In this document: piece after piece, positions 15,098 to 22,955 of the stretch | Position numbering within the stretch: the stretch's first letter is position 1 | How the letters are laid out: each line of letters starts with the position of its first letter | NCBI GenBank assembly: GCA_902475005.1 | Contig: CABRXV010000014.1 | Coordinates: forward strand, 1 to 33,177 | From: CABRXV01 sp900754955 | GTDB lineage: Bacteria; Actinomycetota; Coriobacteriia; Coriobacteriales; Eggerthellaceae | Reading direction: 5' to 3' | DNA: 33,177 nt | Notes under the pieces: model-generated | What the model was told of the DNA's origin: nothing | Seen by the model: only the letters and a program-made list of their open reading frames with translations | Database searches by the model: none | Program-made: the position numbers and the translations under genes

Positions 15098-16147
15098 ATG
15101 AGGATCGCGAAGACGACGCTTCTCGAGATGCTCGGCGATGAGGGCGCGCAGTTCGTCATCCCCGTATTTCAGCGTGCGTATTCTTGGACCGAAAGCCAGT
15201 GCGACGTGTTTTTGACCGATGCGGTTCGGGCAGCGCGCGAAGGACGTCCCCACTACACGGGCGTGACGCTGTACCGCCCCGGGCGCGACGACGGCGGTCC
15301 GCGCAAGCTCATTCTCGTTGACGGCCAGCAGCGCCTGGCGACGGCGACGCTGCTCCTTGCCGCTCTGCGGGACTTCTCCCGCGAGGACGATCCCGCCCTC
15401 GCCGACGAGCTGACGCGACGCTACCTCACGGTCGACGCGGAGAGCGAGCGCGTCCCCAGGATCGTCCTGTCGCGCTTCGACCGCCTGTCGATGGATACCG
15501 TCATCTTCGCCCGCGAGCGTCCGAACGACGATGAGGCGTCCGAGCTGGTCCATCGAACCCACGACCGCTTTCTCTCTAAGCTCAGACGCGCAGAAGCCGA
15601 CGCGCAGGAGGTGCTGCGCGGGCTCGGGTTGTTCACGATCGTGATGGCTCGACTCGAGGGCGAGGACAAGCCCCAGCTTATCTACGAGAGCCTCAACGCG
15701 AAGGGTTCGCCGCTGCGCGTGTCCGATCTGGTGCGCAACCTGCTTCTGACGCGCGCGGGCAAAGACGAGCAGCGGCGGCTGTTCGAACTGTACTGGGAGC
15801 CGCTTGAAAACACGTTCGACGAGCTCGAGGAGCGCGTGATGGAGAAGCGGAAGACGCCGATCGGCATGCCGCCGCAGCGTCGTCGCGCCAAGGTCGAGGG
15901 CGTGGTGTTCGACGCCGCGCTCCACGCATGGGCGACGAGGCACATTCCTCGGGCAAACATGCGCACGCGCACGGACTTGTACGGCGCGTTCAAGAAGCAC
16001 CTGACCGGCAAGCTGGACATGCCGCTGGAAAGGGTCCTGGAGAGCATCAACGCGACCTGTCTGGACTTCGCCGCGCGGATCGACTCCACCTACGCGACGA
16101 CCCACATCGAGTGGGTCATGGGCAAGCCCGAGGGGTTCGGAGGCTAG
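15098..16147 (+). CDS. DUF262 (GmrS-like) protein, second of a tandem pair
   Basis: This 349-residue protein is a paralogue of its upstream neighbour: IPVFQRAYSW at 21-30, VDGQQRLATATLLL at 74-87 and YESLNAKGSPLRVSDLVRN at 196-214 match position for position. It too lacks a DUF1524 HNH nuclease; the C-terminal half is helical and ends GKPEGFGG. It starts three bases after the stop of the first gene, so translation is probably coupled and the two proteins made in similar amounts, as expected for a heteromeric complex. The pair could be a nuclease-less variant of GmrS, or a complex recruiting a nuclease in trans. No restriction or methylase gene is adjacent. Confidence 0.85.
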   Translation: MRIAKTTLLEMLGDEGAQFVIPVFQRAYSWTESQCDVFLTDAVRAAREGRPHYTGVTLYRPGRDDGGPRKLILVDGQQRLATATLLLAALRDFSREDDPALADELTRRYLTVDAESERVPRIVLSRFDRLSMDTVIFARERPNDDEASELVHRTHDRFLSKLRRAEADAQEVLRGLGLFTIVMARLEGEDKPQLIYESLNAKGSPLRVSDLVRNLLLTRAGKDEQRRLFELYWEPLENTFDELEERVMEKRKTPIGMPPQRRRAKVEGVVFDAALHAWATRHIPRANMRTRTDLYGAFKKHLTGKLDMPLERVLESINATCLDFAARIDSTYATTHIEWVMGKPEGFGG

Positions 16148-16217
16148 CTGCGGCGACGGGCGGCTGCGCGGACGGCGCGCGGTGACGGGCGACGACGAGC
16201 GGCAAGCGACGGCGCGC

Positions 16218-16350
16218 GGCGACAAGCGACCTGTCCGCCTGTCGCCGTGCGGGCAGGAGCGTTCGATGCACGGGATTGTGACAGCGAAATGGCAAACGAC
16301 CTGCCCATTTGACACCCGTTTGACGGAAGGTGACCTGCCCACTTGTCGCC
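16218..16350. repeat. Cluster of three family A dyad repeats in a convergent region
   Basis: Copies lie at 16218-16246 (GGCGACAAGCGACCTGTCCG then CCTGTCGCC), 16290-16317 (TGGCAAACGACCTGCCCATT then TGACACCC) and 16327-16350 (AGGTGACCTGCCCACTTGTC then GCC). Their orientation is opposite to the copies at 4.8-10.2 kb. They fill the gap between the convergent DUF262 and PNPOx-like genes. No other feature is seen in this 223-base gap. Confidence 0.65.
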
Positions 16351-16370
16351 ACTTGCCGCAAGCGCGGTGA

Positions 16371-16787
16371 TCACCCCACGGGCAGGATGCGCTCGATGCG
16401 CAGGATCATGACGGCGGGGTTCATACGGGGGAAGGAATCGGCGACGCGCTGCCATTCGGCGGCGTCGGCGCCTTCGTTGCGCACAAGCGCGAGATCGAGG
16501 CGCGCACCCGCATGACGGGCGGCCTTGTCCTCAGCGGCGGGGTTCGGCACGTCGTAGACGAGGTGGGCGACGCCGGCGCGCTCGATGTTGGCGCGCGTGT
16601 GGTTGTCGGCCAGGATAAGGATGACGTGCTCCTCATCGGGCATGACGGGCACGAAGATGGCGGCGTCGGGCGTGCCGTCGGGATTCACGGTTGCCACGAC
16701 GGCCACGCCTGCGAAGCGCGCCATCGATGCTTTCAGGGCGGCGGCGTCCATGTCGGTGAACTTGCGGGTGGAGGTATCTGCTTGCAT
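16371..16787 (-). CDS. PNPOx-like flavin-binding split-barrel protein
   Basis: This 138-residue protein of the pyridoxamine-5'-phosphate-oxidase-like superfamily binds flavin in a split barrel. Seen features are a leading helix with ALKASMARFAGVAVVATVNPDG (strands 1-2 of the barrel), DAAIFVPVMPDEEHVILILADNHTRANIERAG, and a C-terminal VMILRIERILPVG strand. The start at 16787 (MQADTS) has AAGGAAG upstream; an ATG 42 bases further upstream is less well supported. It is a short oxidoreductase of unknown substrate, often related to redox or heme chemistry. It is convergent with the DUF262 operon and divergent from the next membrane protein gene. Confidence 0.85.
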   Translation of the reverse strand: MQADTSTRKFTDMDAAALKASMARFAGVAVVATVNPDGTPDAAIFVPVMPDEEHVILILADNHTRANIERAGVAHLVYDVPNPAAEDKAARHAGARLDLALVRNEGADAAEWQRVADSFPRMNPAVMILRIERILPVG

Positions 16788-16953
16788 GAGCTGCTTCCTT
16801 CGGTTTGAAGTGGGTTGCGCGTGATTCAACGCTTCGTTCAGGATGGGCTTTGAGCGCGTGCCCGGCGGAGCGTTCGCCTAGAATTGCAAGGCTATTGTAA
16901 CCATTGGCGGACGTGCGGTACGTGCGCTCGCCTGCTTTGCGAAAGGAAATCTC

Positions 16954-17394
16954 ATGACCGGTTCCCAGAAGGCAATCAAGGTGATCTCGATCATCGTGAT
17001 CGTCGTCGCGATTCTCTCCATCCTCGCCGGGCTCGTCACCTGCGCGGGCGGCGCGGCGGGCGTCATGGCGGGCGCGGATGCCTCCGCCGCCGAGCAGGAG
17101 CAGCTTGCGCTCGGCGCGGGCATGCTGTTCGTGCTGGCGGGTGGCGCGCTCGTCAGCGGCATCATCGATCTCGTCGTGGGTCTGCTCGGCCTGCGCGGTG
17201 CGAAGGACCCCAACAAGATCATGCCGTTCTTCGTGATCGCCATCATCGGCGCGGTGTTCGCCGTGCTGAACCTCATTGGCTGCTTCACGGCGGGCCAGCT
17301 TGACGGAACGAGCATCGCGAGCGCGGTGGTGCAGCTCGCCCTCATGGTGGGCTGCGTTATCCTGGCGAACAACGTGCGCAAGCTGCGCTACTAG
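16954..17394 (+). CDS. Four-helix membrane protein of unknown function
   Basis: This 146-residue integral membrane protein starts with ATG 6 bases after AAAGGAA. Four hydrophobic helices are clear: about residues 8-38 (VISIIVIVVAILSILAGL), 52-78 (LALGAGMLFVLAGGALVSGI), 89-110 (IMPFFVIAIIGAVFAVLNLIG) and 118-140 (SAVVQLALMVGCVILANN). A basic NNVRKLRY tail suggests a cytoplasmic C-terminus. Family is not recognised. A strong terminator lies 46 bases downstream and the gene appears to be a single unit. Confidence 0.8.
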   Translation: MTGSQKAIKVISIIVIVVAILSILAGLVTCAGGAAGVMAGADASAAEQEQLALGAGMLFVLAGGALVSGIIDLVVGLLGLRGAKDPNKIMPFFVIAIIGAVFAVLNLIGCFTAGQLDGTSIASAVVQLALMVGCVILANNVRKLRY

Positions 17395-17440
17395 GCGCTG
17401 GCGAAGAGGCGCAGCGGCGCGTCCGCGCGCTTGCGGAAAG

Positions 17441-17477
17441 ACGAGGCCCGCTCCGGAGAGCGGGCCTCGTTGCGTTT
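17441..17477. terminator. Intrinsic terminator, likely shared by convergent genes
   Basis: A 13-bp perfect stem (ACGAGGCCCGCTC at 17441-17453 and GAGCGGGCCTCGT at 17458-17470) with a 4-base loop is followed by TGCGTTTT on the plus strand. It closes the membrane-protein gene. It may also serve the nucleotidyltransferase gene ending at 17506 on the minus strand, where the stem is followed by CTTT. Confidence 0.85.
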
Positions 17478-17505
17478 TGGGATGATGTGCGTCGGCCGGT
17501 GTCGG

Positions 17506-18198
17506 CTAGCGGCAGGTTGCGAGCACGCGCTCCGACCAGGTGAGAAGCACGTCGACGAGCTCCTGGCGCGCGGTGTCGTCGGCAGGGCGGCGCTCATCCC
17601 AGGTGCGGCCGATCTCGAGGATGCGGGCCTCGTCGCGTGGCCCGTCGGCCGCGAGCTGCGCGGCGAGGACGGCCTTCGTGGGCGGGTAGGCGCCCGTGCG
17701 GGTGAAGCTGAGCGCCTGCAGCGTGAAGAATGCGCCCTTGAACAGGCCCTTCAGGATGTCGTCGGCCGCGTCGCCGTCGAAGACGCTCGCGTGGCAGGCG
17801 GCGTGGTAGATGCCCGACGCGCCGATGCGCGCGGCCTCGGCGGCGTCGGCGCGCGTGAAGGGCTCGCCGATGCCCGCGAGCGTGCCGCGCACTGGGCGCG
17901 TGTCGTTCACGAACTGGAACAGCTCGTGGCGCGGCCAGGCGGCGAGCACGGCGTGCGAGCCGATGAAGCCGCAGGCCAGATCCGCGTGCGGCTGGCGCGC
18001 GATGATGCCGCGGTAGCGGGCGAGGTCGCGGGCGTCCAAGCGGTCGAGCACCACCACAAGGTCGATGTCGCTGCCCTCGTGCGCCTCGCCCCGTGCGCGG
18101 CTGCCCTGCAGCCCCACGAACACGAGGCGCTCCCCAAACTCGTTCTCCAGCTCGCCGGCAACCTGCCGGGCCCAGGCGAATGCGTCGAATGCTTCCAT
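17506..18198 (-). CDS. Nucleotidyltransferase-domain protein
   Basis: This 230-residue protein has a polymerase-beta-like nucleotidyltransferase motif GSRARGEAHEGSDIDL (residues 32-47): GS binds the triphosphate, and D44 and D46 coordinate Mg. A helical region follows from about residue 130 (AARIGASGIYHAACHASVFDGDAADDILKG), resembling the HEPN-like or nucleotidyltransferase-substrate helical partners. It could be a minimal nucleotidyltransferase (MNT)-type enzyme or an aminoglycoside-type adenylyltransferase. I cannot choose between them. GAAAGGA precedes the ATG. It sits 32 bases after the GNAT gene on the same strand, probably one transcript. Confidence 0.8.
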   Translation of the reverse strand: MEAFDAFAWARQVAGELENEFGERLVFVGLQGSRARGEAHEGSDIDLVVVLDRLDARDLARYRGIIARQPHADLACGFIGSHAVLAAWPRHELFQFVNDTRPVRGTLAGIGEPFTRADAAEAARIGASGIYHAACHASVFDGDAADDILKGLFKGAFFTLQALSFTRTGAYPPTKAVLAAQLAADGPRDEARILEIGRTWDERRPADDTARQELVDVLLTWSERVLATCR

Positions 18199-18230
18199 GC
18201 GCGTCCTTTCTCGCGGAGGATCAGGGGGCG

Positions 18231-18704
18231 TTATCTTACCTGATCGAGCGTCTTTTCCATGCGGAAATTCGTCAGCGCGACGCCGCGGCGCTCAACTTGC
18301 TGCTCAGCGAGCACGCGGTAGCCGCGCTGTTCGAAGAACGGCCGCGCGGTGCGGGAGGCGTGCACGGTCATCGTGCGGAAGCTGTCGGCGGCGCAGGCGG
18401 CTTCGAGCCGGTCGCAGAGCGCACTCGCCACACCGCGGCGCTGGAAGTGCGGGCTCACGTACAGCAGGTCGAGCACGTCGGCGGGACGGCGGGTGGCGAA
18501 GCCGGCGAGCGCACCGTCGCATTCGGCTGCGAGCGCGTGGCTTGCGGCGAGTTGCGCGCTCCAGGCGGTGAGGTCGCGCGCGGCGGGGGCCCAGGCGTCC
18601 AGCTGCGCGGGCGTGTAGTCGCCGGCACAGCTTTCGTGCACCGTCTCGAATAGCAGCCGCGCCGTGGCGGCGGCGTCGCGTGCGGTACAGGGTCGGATGC
18701 GCAT
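18231..18704 (-). CDS. GNAT-family N-acetyltransferase
   Basis: This 157-residue protein carries the GNAT fold: MRIRPCTARDAAATARLLFETV at the start, a central LDLLYVSPHFQRRGVASALCDRLE motif A (acetyl-CoA binding via the QRRGVA loop, residues about 92-98) and FFEQRGYRV near the C-terminus (motif B). It transfers an acetyl group from acetyl-CoA to an amine; the substrate cannot be set. The start at 18704 follows AGGAG six bases before. A TATAAT lies about 40 bases upstream of this start. It is followed by the nucleotidyltransferase gene and preceded by the ABC-F gene on the same strand. Confidence 0.88.
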   Translation of the reverse strand: MRIRPCTARDAAATARLLFETVHESCAGDYTPAQLDAWAPAARDLTAWSAQLAASHALAAECDGALAGFATRRPADVLDLLYVSPHFQRRGVASALCDRLEAACAADSFRTMTVHASRTARPFFEQRGYRVLAEQQVERRGVALTNFRMEKTLDQVR

Positions 18705-18743
18705 GGGGGCTCCTTGCAGATGCGGAGGGTCTCTTCTCCGCCC

Positions 18744-18749
18744 ATTATA
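18744..18749 (-). promoter_or_regulatory. -10 box for the GNAT-nucleotidyltransferase pair
   Basis: On the minus strand TATAAT occurs 40 bases before the GNAT start and 84 bases after the ABC-F stop. It is the best-scoring -10 box by eye in that gap. The matching -35 region is not clear. Confidence 0.45.
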
Positions 18750-18832
18750 AGGGCGGCGGCATGCGGGAGCGCTTGCGTCCAGTCCAATCGCCGTCGTGCC
18801 TTTCTGTGCGGGCAGCGCGAGGTAGGGCGCGC

Positions 18833-20308
18833 CTATCGCTCGCGCACGGCGCCGCCTTCCACTTCCCAAGTGCGGTTGGTGCATGCCTGCAGGAAGGCGC
18901 AGTCGTGGCTCACAAGCATGAGCGCACCAGGGTAGGCGGCCAGCGTGCGTTCGAGCGCCTCGGTCGAGTGCAGGTCGAGGTGGTTCGTCGGCTCGTCCAT
19001 GATGATGAGCACGGGGCGGTCCAGCATGCCGAGCGCCAGCATGAGCTTGCGCAACTCGCCGGGGCTTGTGCGGTCGCCTTCGAGCAGGCGCTCGGGGCGG
19101 GAGTTGAGCTGGGCCACCACAGAGAGCACGCGCCCGCGCTCGGCGGGGGAGAGCGCAGCGGCGCGAGCGAGCGCGTCGGCGCGTTGGCTTTCGGTCGGCT
19201 CCTGCGGGATGTCGAGCAGCGCTGCGTCGGGATCCGCCAGCGTGCGCAGGTACGCGAGCAGCGTTGTCTTTCCCGCTCCGTTGGGGCCGACGATGCCGAC
19301 ATGATCGGTGTTGCCTACAAACAGCTTCGGCACGGTCAGCGTTCCTGAGCCGCAGGGGATCGTCGCGGGCTCGATGCGCAGGAGCGTCTTGCGTGGACTC
19401 GGATGCGCGTCGAGCCAGAGATCGCCGTCGTAGCGCTTCTCCACGTGCGCGGCGGCAACGCGGTCGCGCGCCGCGGCGAGCCGCGCGTCCATCTGGGCCG
19501 ACAGACGCCCGCGCACGCCGTCTTGGCCCGACACGCGTGCGAGGTCGATCTTCCCCTTCGCGTCGTGGTCCTTCGGGTCGATCTTTCGCTTGCTGCTGCG
19601 CGCCTTCGCCCGCGCCGCCTCGTGGGCGCGCGCGTCCTTTTCGGCCGCCAGGCGCGCGAGGTTCTCCTTCGCCGCTTTCCGTTCGCGCACGGCGGTCGCG
19701 CGCTCCAACTCGGCCTGTCCGTGCGCAGCGGTGTAGCCGCCGGGGCGCACCACGAGCTTGCCCGCTTCGAACGACACGCAGCGATCTGCCAGCGCGTCGA
19801 GGAGCTCGCGGTCGTGGCTTACGAGGATGCCGATACCGTCGAAGCGCCGCAGCGCGCACGCAAGCTGCTCGCGCGCCGCGTGGTCGATGTGGTTCGTCGG
19901 CTCGTCGAGCACGAGCGCGTCGGGGCGCTGCCAGAGCGCCGTCGCCACCTGCAGCTTCTTCTGCTCGCCGCACGACAGCTCGGCGTAGCGCCACGGCATG
20001 TCGTCCTCGATGCGGAAGATGCGCCGCACCTCGCGTGCCTCGCGGCCGAAGTCGAGCGCGAAGTCGGCCAGCCCGTCGGGCGCGATGTCGGTTTCCTGGG
20101 CGCACATGATGGCGAACAGGCCGCGTGTGACGCTTCCCGTATCGGGCTTGATCAGCCCGCAGGCGATCTTTGCGAGCGTCGTCTTGCCGCAGCCGTTGTC
20201 GCCGAGCAGGCCGGTCCAGCCGCGCGGGAAGGTGACGGATACGTTGTTCAGAATGGGATCGGCGGCGGAGGGGTAGGCGTAGCTCACGCCGGAAAGGGCT
20301 ATCTGCAT
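18833..20308 (-). CDS. ABC-F ATPase, ribosome-protection type
   Basis: This 491-residue protein has two ABC domains in one chain and no membrane segments, the ABC-F arrangement. Domain 1: Walker A GDNGCGKTT (36-44), signature LSCGEQKK (111-118) and Walker B ALVLDEPTNHID (131-142). The linker, about residues 190-260, is rich in Lys, Arg, Glu and Ala and contains SSKRKIDPKDHDAKGKID. Domain 2: Walker A GPNGAGKTT, signature SPGELRKLML and Walker B VLIIMDEPTNHLD. ABC-F proteins act on the ribosome; several confer antibiotic resistance by target protection, others are housekeeping. The long linker makes resistance-type activity plausible but unproven. GGAGAG lies 7 bases before the start at 20308. 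It heads the direction of transcription shared with the GNAT gene. Confidence 0.9.
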   Translation of the reverse strand: MQIALSGVSYAYPSAADPILNNVSVTFPRGWTGLLGDNGCGKTTLAKIACGLIKPDTGSVTRGLFAIMCAQETDIAPDGLADFALDFGREAREVRRIFRIEDDMPWRYAELSCGEQKKLQVATALWQRPDALVLDEPTNHIDHAAREQLACALRRFDGIGILVSHDRELLDALADRCVSFEAGKLVVRPGGYTAAHGQAELERATAVRERKAAKENLARLAAEKDARAHEAARAKARSSKRKIDPKDHDAKGKIDLARVSGQDGVRGRLSAQMDARLAAARDRVAAAHVEKRYDGDLWLDAHPSPRKTLLRIEPATIPCGSGTLTVPKLFVGNTDHVGIVGPNGAGKTTLLAYLRTLADPDAALLDIPQEPTESQRADALARAAALSPAERGRVLSVVAQLNSRPERLLEGDRTSPGELRKLMLALGMLDRPVLIIMDEPTNHLDLHSTEALERTLAAYPGALMLVSHDCAFLQACTNRTWEVEGGAVRER

Positions 20309-20418
20309 GGGACATCTCTCCTGGGTGGGCGCAGCCGCGGCGCTGCCTGGCGGCGGACCCATCAAGCGACGCACGCGGCTGCGCGGCGGTCGCAAAGCGA
20401 ATACGGAAGCGGAAATGT

Positions 20419-20450
20419 CTAGCAGATGCGCACGGTACCTCGTTCCTCCT
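20419..20450 (-). promoter_or_regulatory. Possible leader peptide upstream of the ABC-F gene
   Basis: On the minus strand AGGAGG (20450-20445) is followed, after 11 bases, by GTG CGC ATC TGC and a TAG stop, a four-codon frame 110 bases before the ABC-F start. Many ABC-F resistance genes are controlled by leader attenuation, but I cannot show the alternative structures here. The call is weak. Confidence 0.25.
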
Positions 20451-20590
20451 CGTCGGTCCGACGGCGTCGCCACACGCGCTGCGGAGCCCTCCTGCCCCGC
20501 TCGGCCGACCCGCGTAGTATACGACCTCTGTGCGTGGATGTCGACTCGTACGGGCGGGTTCTCGTTTCTGCCGAACCGCGCCTTCGCTTT

Positions 20591-20701
20591 CTAGCGTCTT
20601 CCCGTCTGCTGCTTGATATAGGGAATGAAGTCCTCCCACGATCCTTGCGTGAATCCCGCTTTCCAGATGGGGAGATTCACGCCGTTTTTCAGTCGAAGGA
20701 T
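20591..20701 (-). pseudogene. C-terminal remnant of an unidentified gene
   Basis: Minus-strand frame encoding about 36 residues ending LPIWKAGFTQGSWEDFIPYI then KQQTGRR and TAG at 20593-20591. The codons favour G/C in the third position and the sequence looks protein-like, but no start or upstream part survives: it ends at about 20700, where the CmpB-like frame begins on the other strand. Family not recognised. Confidence 0.4.
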
Positions 20702-21222
20702 CAGGCATCTACGATCCGAACTCCCAGATCTGGGGCGACTGGCTCTACTCCTTCCCCGTTTACGGGTTCGGCACGGTCGCGTGCATGCTCGTGCTCTATC
20801 CCATCAAATGCGCGCTGCAGCGCAGGATCCGCAACGGATGGGCGCCGGTGCTCGTCAGCTTCGTTATCAACACGCTCGTGTGCTCGGCGATCGAGCTGGC
20901 GCTGGGCCTGCTGCAGAACCAGCCGGTGAACGGGGTGTATCCGCTGTGGGACTACAGCGACATGTTCTGCAACTTCATGGGACAGATCTGCTTGCAGAAC
21001 TCGCTCACGTTCGGCGCGGTTGCCACGCTTATGACCTGGATCGTCTACCCGTCGCTTGAGCGGCTTATGGGCAAGCTCTCGAACAACGCCGCAAACGTGC
21101 TGTTCATCGTCGTGGTGGTGTTCTTCGCGATCGTGTTCGCGCTGTACTGCGTGAACGTGGTGATCCCGGGCATGACGCCCGAGGAGTCGAGCGCGCTCGT
21201 CGGTTACGAACCTGGGGCGTAG
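20701..21222 (+). pseudogene. CmpB-like putative ABC transporter permease, N-terminus missing
   Basis: The frame encodes a membrane protein with VYGFGTVACMLVLYPIK, then VLVSFVINTLVCSAIELALGL, then LWDYSDMFCNFMGQICLQNSL and a hydrophobic C-terminal helix. These match the putative ABC transporter permease family PF06541 (GFG, IEL and LWDYS signatures). The family's first transmembrane segment and upstream residues are absent: an in-frame TGA sits at 20650-20652, and homology begins about 20701, where a minus-strand remnant abuts. An ATG at 20785 has no good SD and would start inside the fold. It is most likely a truncated pseudogene, although a short live product starting near 20785 cannot be excluded. 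Confidence 0.6.
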
Positions 21223-21408
21223 CACAGCGAAGCTGTTCGGAAACGCCTTGCAGGTGACGGCGGCGCGGTTGCGAAGCGTCCGTGAATCTTCCAGCGACGG
21301 TGTGCGAATGTGGGCAGGGACCGTCGGGCGCAGCTTGTTTGCGTGCGCGCGGTGCGGGCGAGCCGCTATGATAGGCGCATGACGAAACTGCGACGAGGGG
21401 AGCCTCCC

Positions 21409-22620
21409 ATGAACGACTTCACCTACTATGCACCGACTGAGTTCGTGTTCGGACGCGGCGCGACCGACCGCGTGGGCGCCGCGCTCGCGCAGCGCGGGTA
21501 CGCGCGCGTGCTGCTCGTGTACGGGCAGGGCTCGGTGGTGCGCACGGGAACGCTCGACCGCGTGAAGGCGTCGCTTGACGCCGCGGGCATCGCGCACGAG
21601 GACCTGGCGGGCGTGCGGCCGAACCCCGAGGTGAACCAGGTGCGCACGGGCATCGCGAGCGCTGTGGCGTTCGGCGCTGATTGCATCCTCGCGGTGGGCG
21701 GCGGCAGCGCGATCGACTGCGCGAAGGCCGTTGCGTTCGGCGTGCCCTACGAGGGCGACGTGTGGGACTTCTTCGCCAAACGCGCACCCATCGAGGCCTG
21801 CCTGCCCGTCGCCTGCGTGCTCACCATCCCCGCGGCGGGGTCGGAGGGGTCGAACTCGTGCGTGATCAGCAACGACGAGCTCGACGCGAAGGTGGGTGTG
21901 AACTCCGACCTGTTCCGTCCCGCCGTCGCCGTGATGGATCCCGAGCTCACGTTCACACTGCCCGCCTACCAGACGGCGGCGGGCGCGACCGACATGATCG
22001 CGCACATCTGCGAGCGCTACTTCAGCGGCGTGGGCGCGGTGCCCGTCACCGACAACATCGCCTGCGGCCTCATCCGCGCCATCATGGAGGCGGCCGAGCG
22101 CGTGCAGAGCGATCCGCACGACTACGACGCGCGTGCGAACATCATGTGGGCGGGCACGCTCGCCCACAACGATCTCGCGGGATGCGGGCGCTCGCTCTCT
22201 CCTGCGGGGCGCGCGGGCGGCTGGGAGAGCCACGCGCTCGAGCACGCGATGTCGGCGCTCGACCCGCGGGTGACGCACGGTGCGGGGCTCGCGGTGGTGC
22301 TGCCCGCGTGGATGCGCTTCGTGTGGCGCGAGGATGCACAGCGTTTCCTGAGCTTTGCGGCGGGCGTGTTCGACATCGAACCAGTCGACGAGAGCGACGA
22401 GGCGGTTGCCGACGCCGTCGAGGCGACGATCGACGAGCTGCAGGACTTTTTCAAGCGCCAAGGGATGCCTACGACGATGGACGAACTCGGTTTTGCGCCT
22501 GCGGATGTCGATCGGCTTGCGGCGACGGTTGCGGCGGCGAAGGGGAGCGTATTCGGCGCGTTTAGGAAGCTCTCGACCGAGGACGTGAAGGCGATCTACC
22601 ACTCGGCGTTCGCGAAATAG
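21409..22620 (+). CDS. Iron-type (group III) alcohol dehydrogenase
   Basis: This 403-residue protein belongs to the iron-dependent alcohol dehydrogenase family, close in style to YqhD/butanol dehydrogenases, which interconvert aldehydes and alcohols with NAD(P)H. The nucleotide-binding GGGSAIDCAK is at 97-106. Predicted metal ligands are D195 and H199 (GATDMIAHICE), H279 (LEHAMSAL) and H290 (THGAG). The start at 21409 (MNDFTYYAPTEF) follows GGGGAG and matches family N-termini; an ATG 30 bases upstream would place that SD inside the coding region. No operon partner is apparent. It is preceded by the truncated permease gene and followed by tandem repeats. Confidence 0.93.
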   Translation: MNDFTYYAPTEFVFGRGATDRVGAALAQRGYARVLLVYGQGSVVRTGTLDRVKASLDAAGIAHEDLAGVRPNPEVNQVRTGIASAVAFGADCILAVGGGSAIDCAKAVAFGVPYEGDVWDFFAKRAPIEACLPVACVLTIPAAGSEGSNSCVISNDELDAKVGVNSDLFRPAVAVMDPELTFTLPAYQTAAGATDMIAHICERYFSGVGAVPVTDNIACGLIRAIMEAAERVQSDPHDYDARANIMWAGTLAHNDLAGCGRSLSPAGRAGGWESHALEHAMSALDPRVTHGAGLAVVLPAWMRFVWREDAQRFLSFAAGVFDIEPVDESDEAVADAVEATIDELQDFFKRQGMPTTMDELGFAPADVDRLAATVAAAKGSVFGAFRKLSTEDVKAIYHSAFAK

Positions 22621-22670
22621 CGCGGGCTGCTGATGCGCTTGCGCGCGCATGGGGCGGATGCGGGCGGCGT

Positions 22671-22801
22671 GAGCGCTGGGCGCGCGCTGCGTTCGTGCCG
22701 GGTGCGCGCTGGGCGTGCGTCATGTTCGTGCCGGGCGTGCACCGGATGCATGTTAGATCTCGCTGGGTGCGCGCTGGACGCATGTTAGATTTGCGCCGGG
22801 T
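22671..22801. repeat. Four imperfect ~33-bp tandem repeats
   Basis: Units start near 22671, 22704, 22737 and 22769. The shared pattern is GCGCGCTGG followed by a variable middle and a CGTGCCGGG/CGCTGGG/GCGCCGGG end. Units 3 and 4 also share GCATGTTAGAT. The array lies in the 335-base gap after the alcohol dehydrogenase. Otherwise the gap holds only the presumed promoter of the next gene. Confidence 0.6.
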
Positions 22802-22955
22802 GCGCGCCGGCTTTTCACCAGATGATTATGCGAATCTGGTAAGGTGGCGTGCGCGCTGCGAATCAGTGCCTATAATGAGGTGACTTCGTCTTCGTACCTG
22901 CACTGGGAAGCAAGACCGTTTCAATGCGCTTTACATGAACAAGAGGTTGGCTTTC

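Noticed and set aside
13601..16342. Very long open frame on the minus strand opposite the MarR and DUF262 genes
   Set aside because: It is antisense to three genes with clear family motifs and ribosome-binding sites. High GC content leaves opposite strands free of stops, and the translation is Arg/His/Leu-rich without recognisable domains.
17506..18704. Nucleotidyltransferase plus GNAT as a HEPN-MNT or GNAT-RHH toxin-antitoxin pair
   Set aside because: The nucleotidyltransferase is longer than minimal MNT antitoxins, no separate HEPN gene adjoins it, and no ribbon-helix-helix antitoxin accompanies the GNAT protein.
20785..21222. CmpB-like gene as an intact gene starting at 20785
   Set aside because: Protein similarity extends upstream of that ATG to about 20701, there is no good ribosome-binding site, and the family's first membrane segment is missing, so truncation is the better reading.
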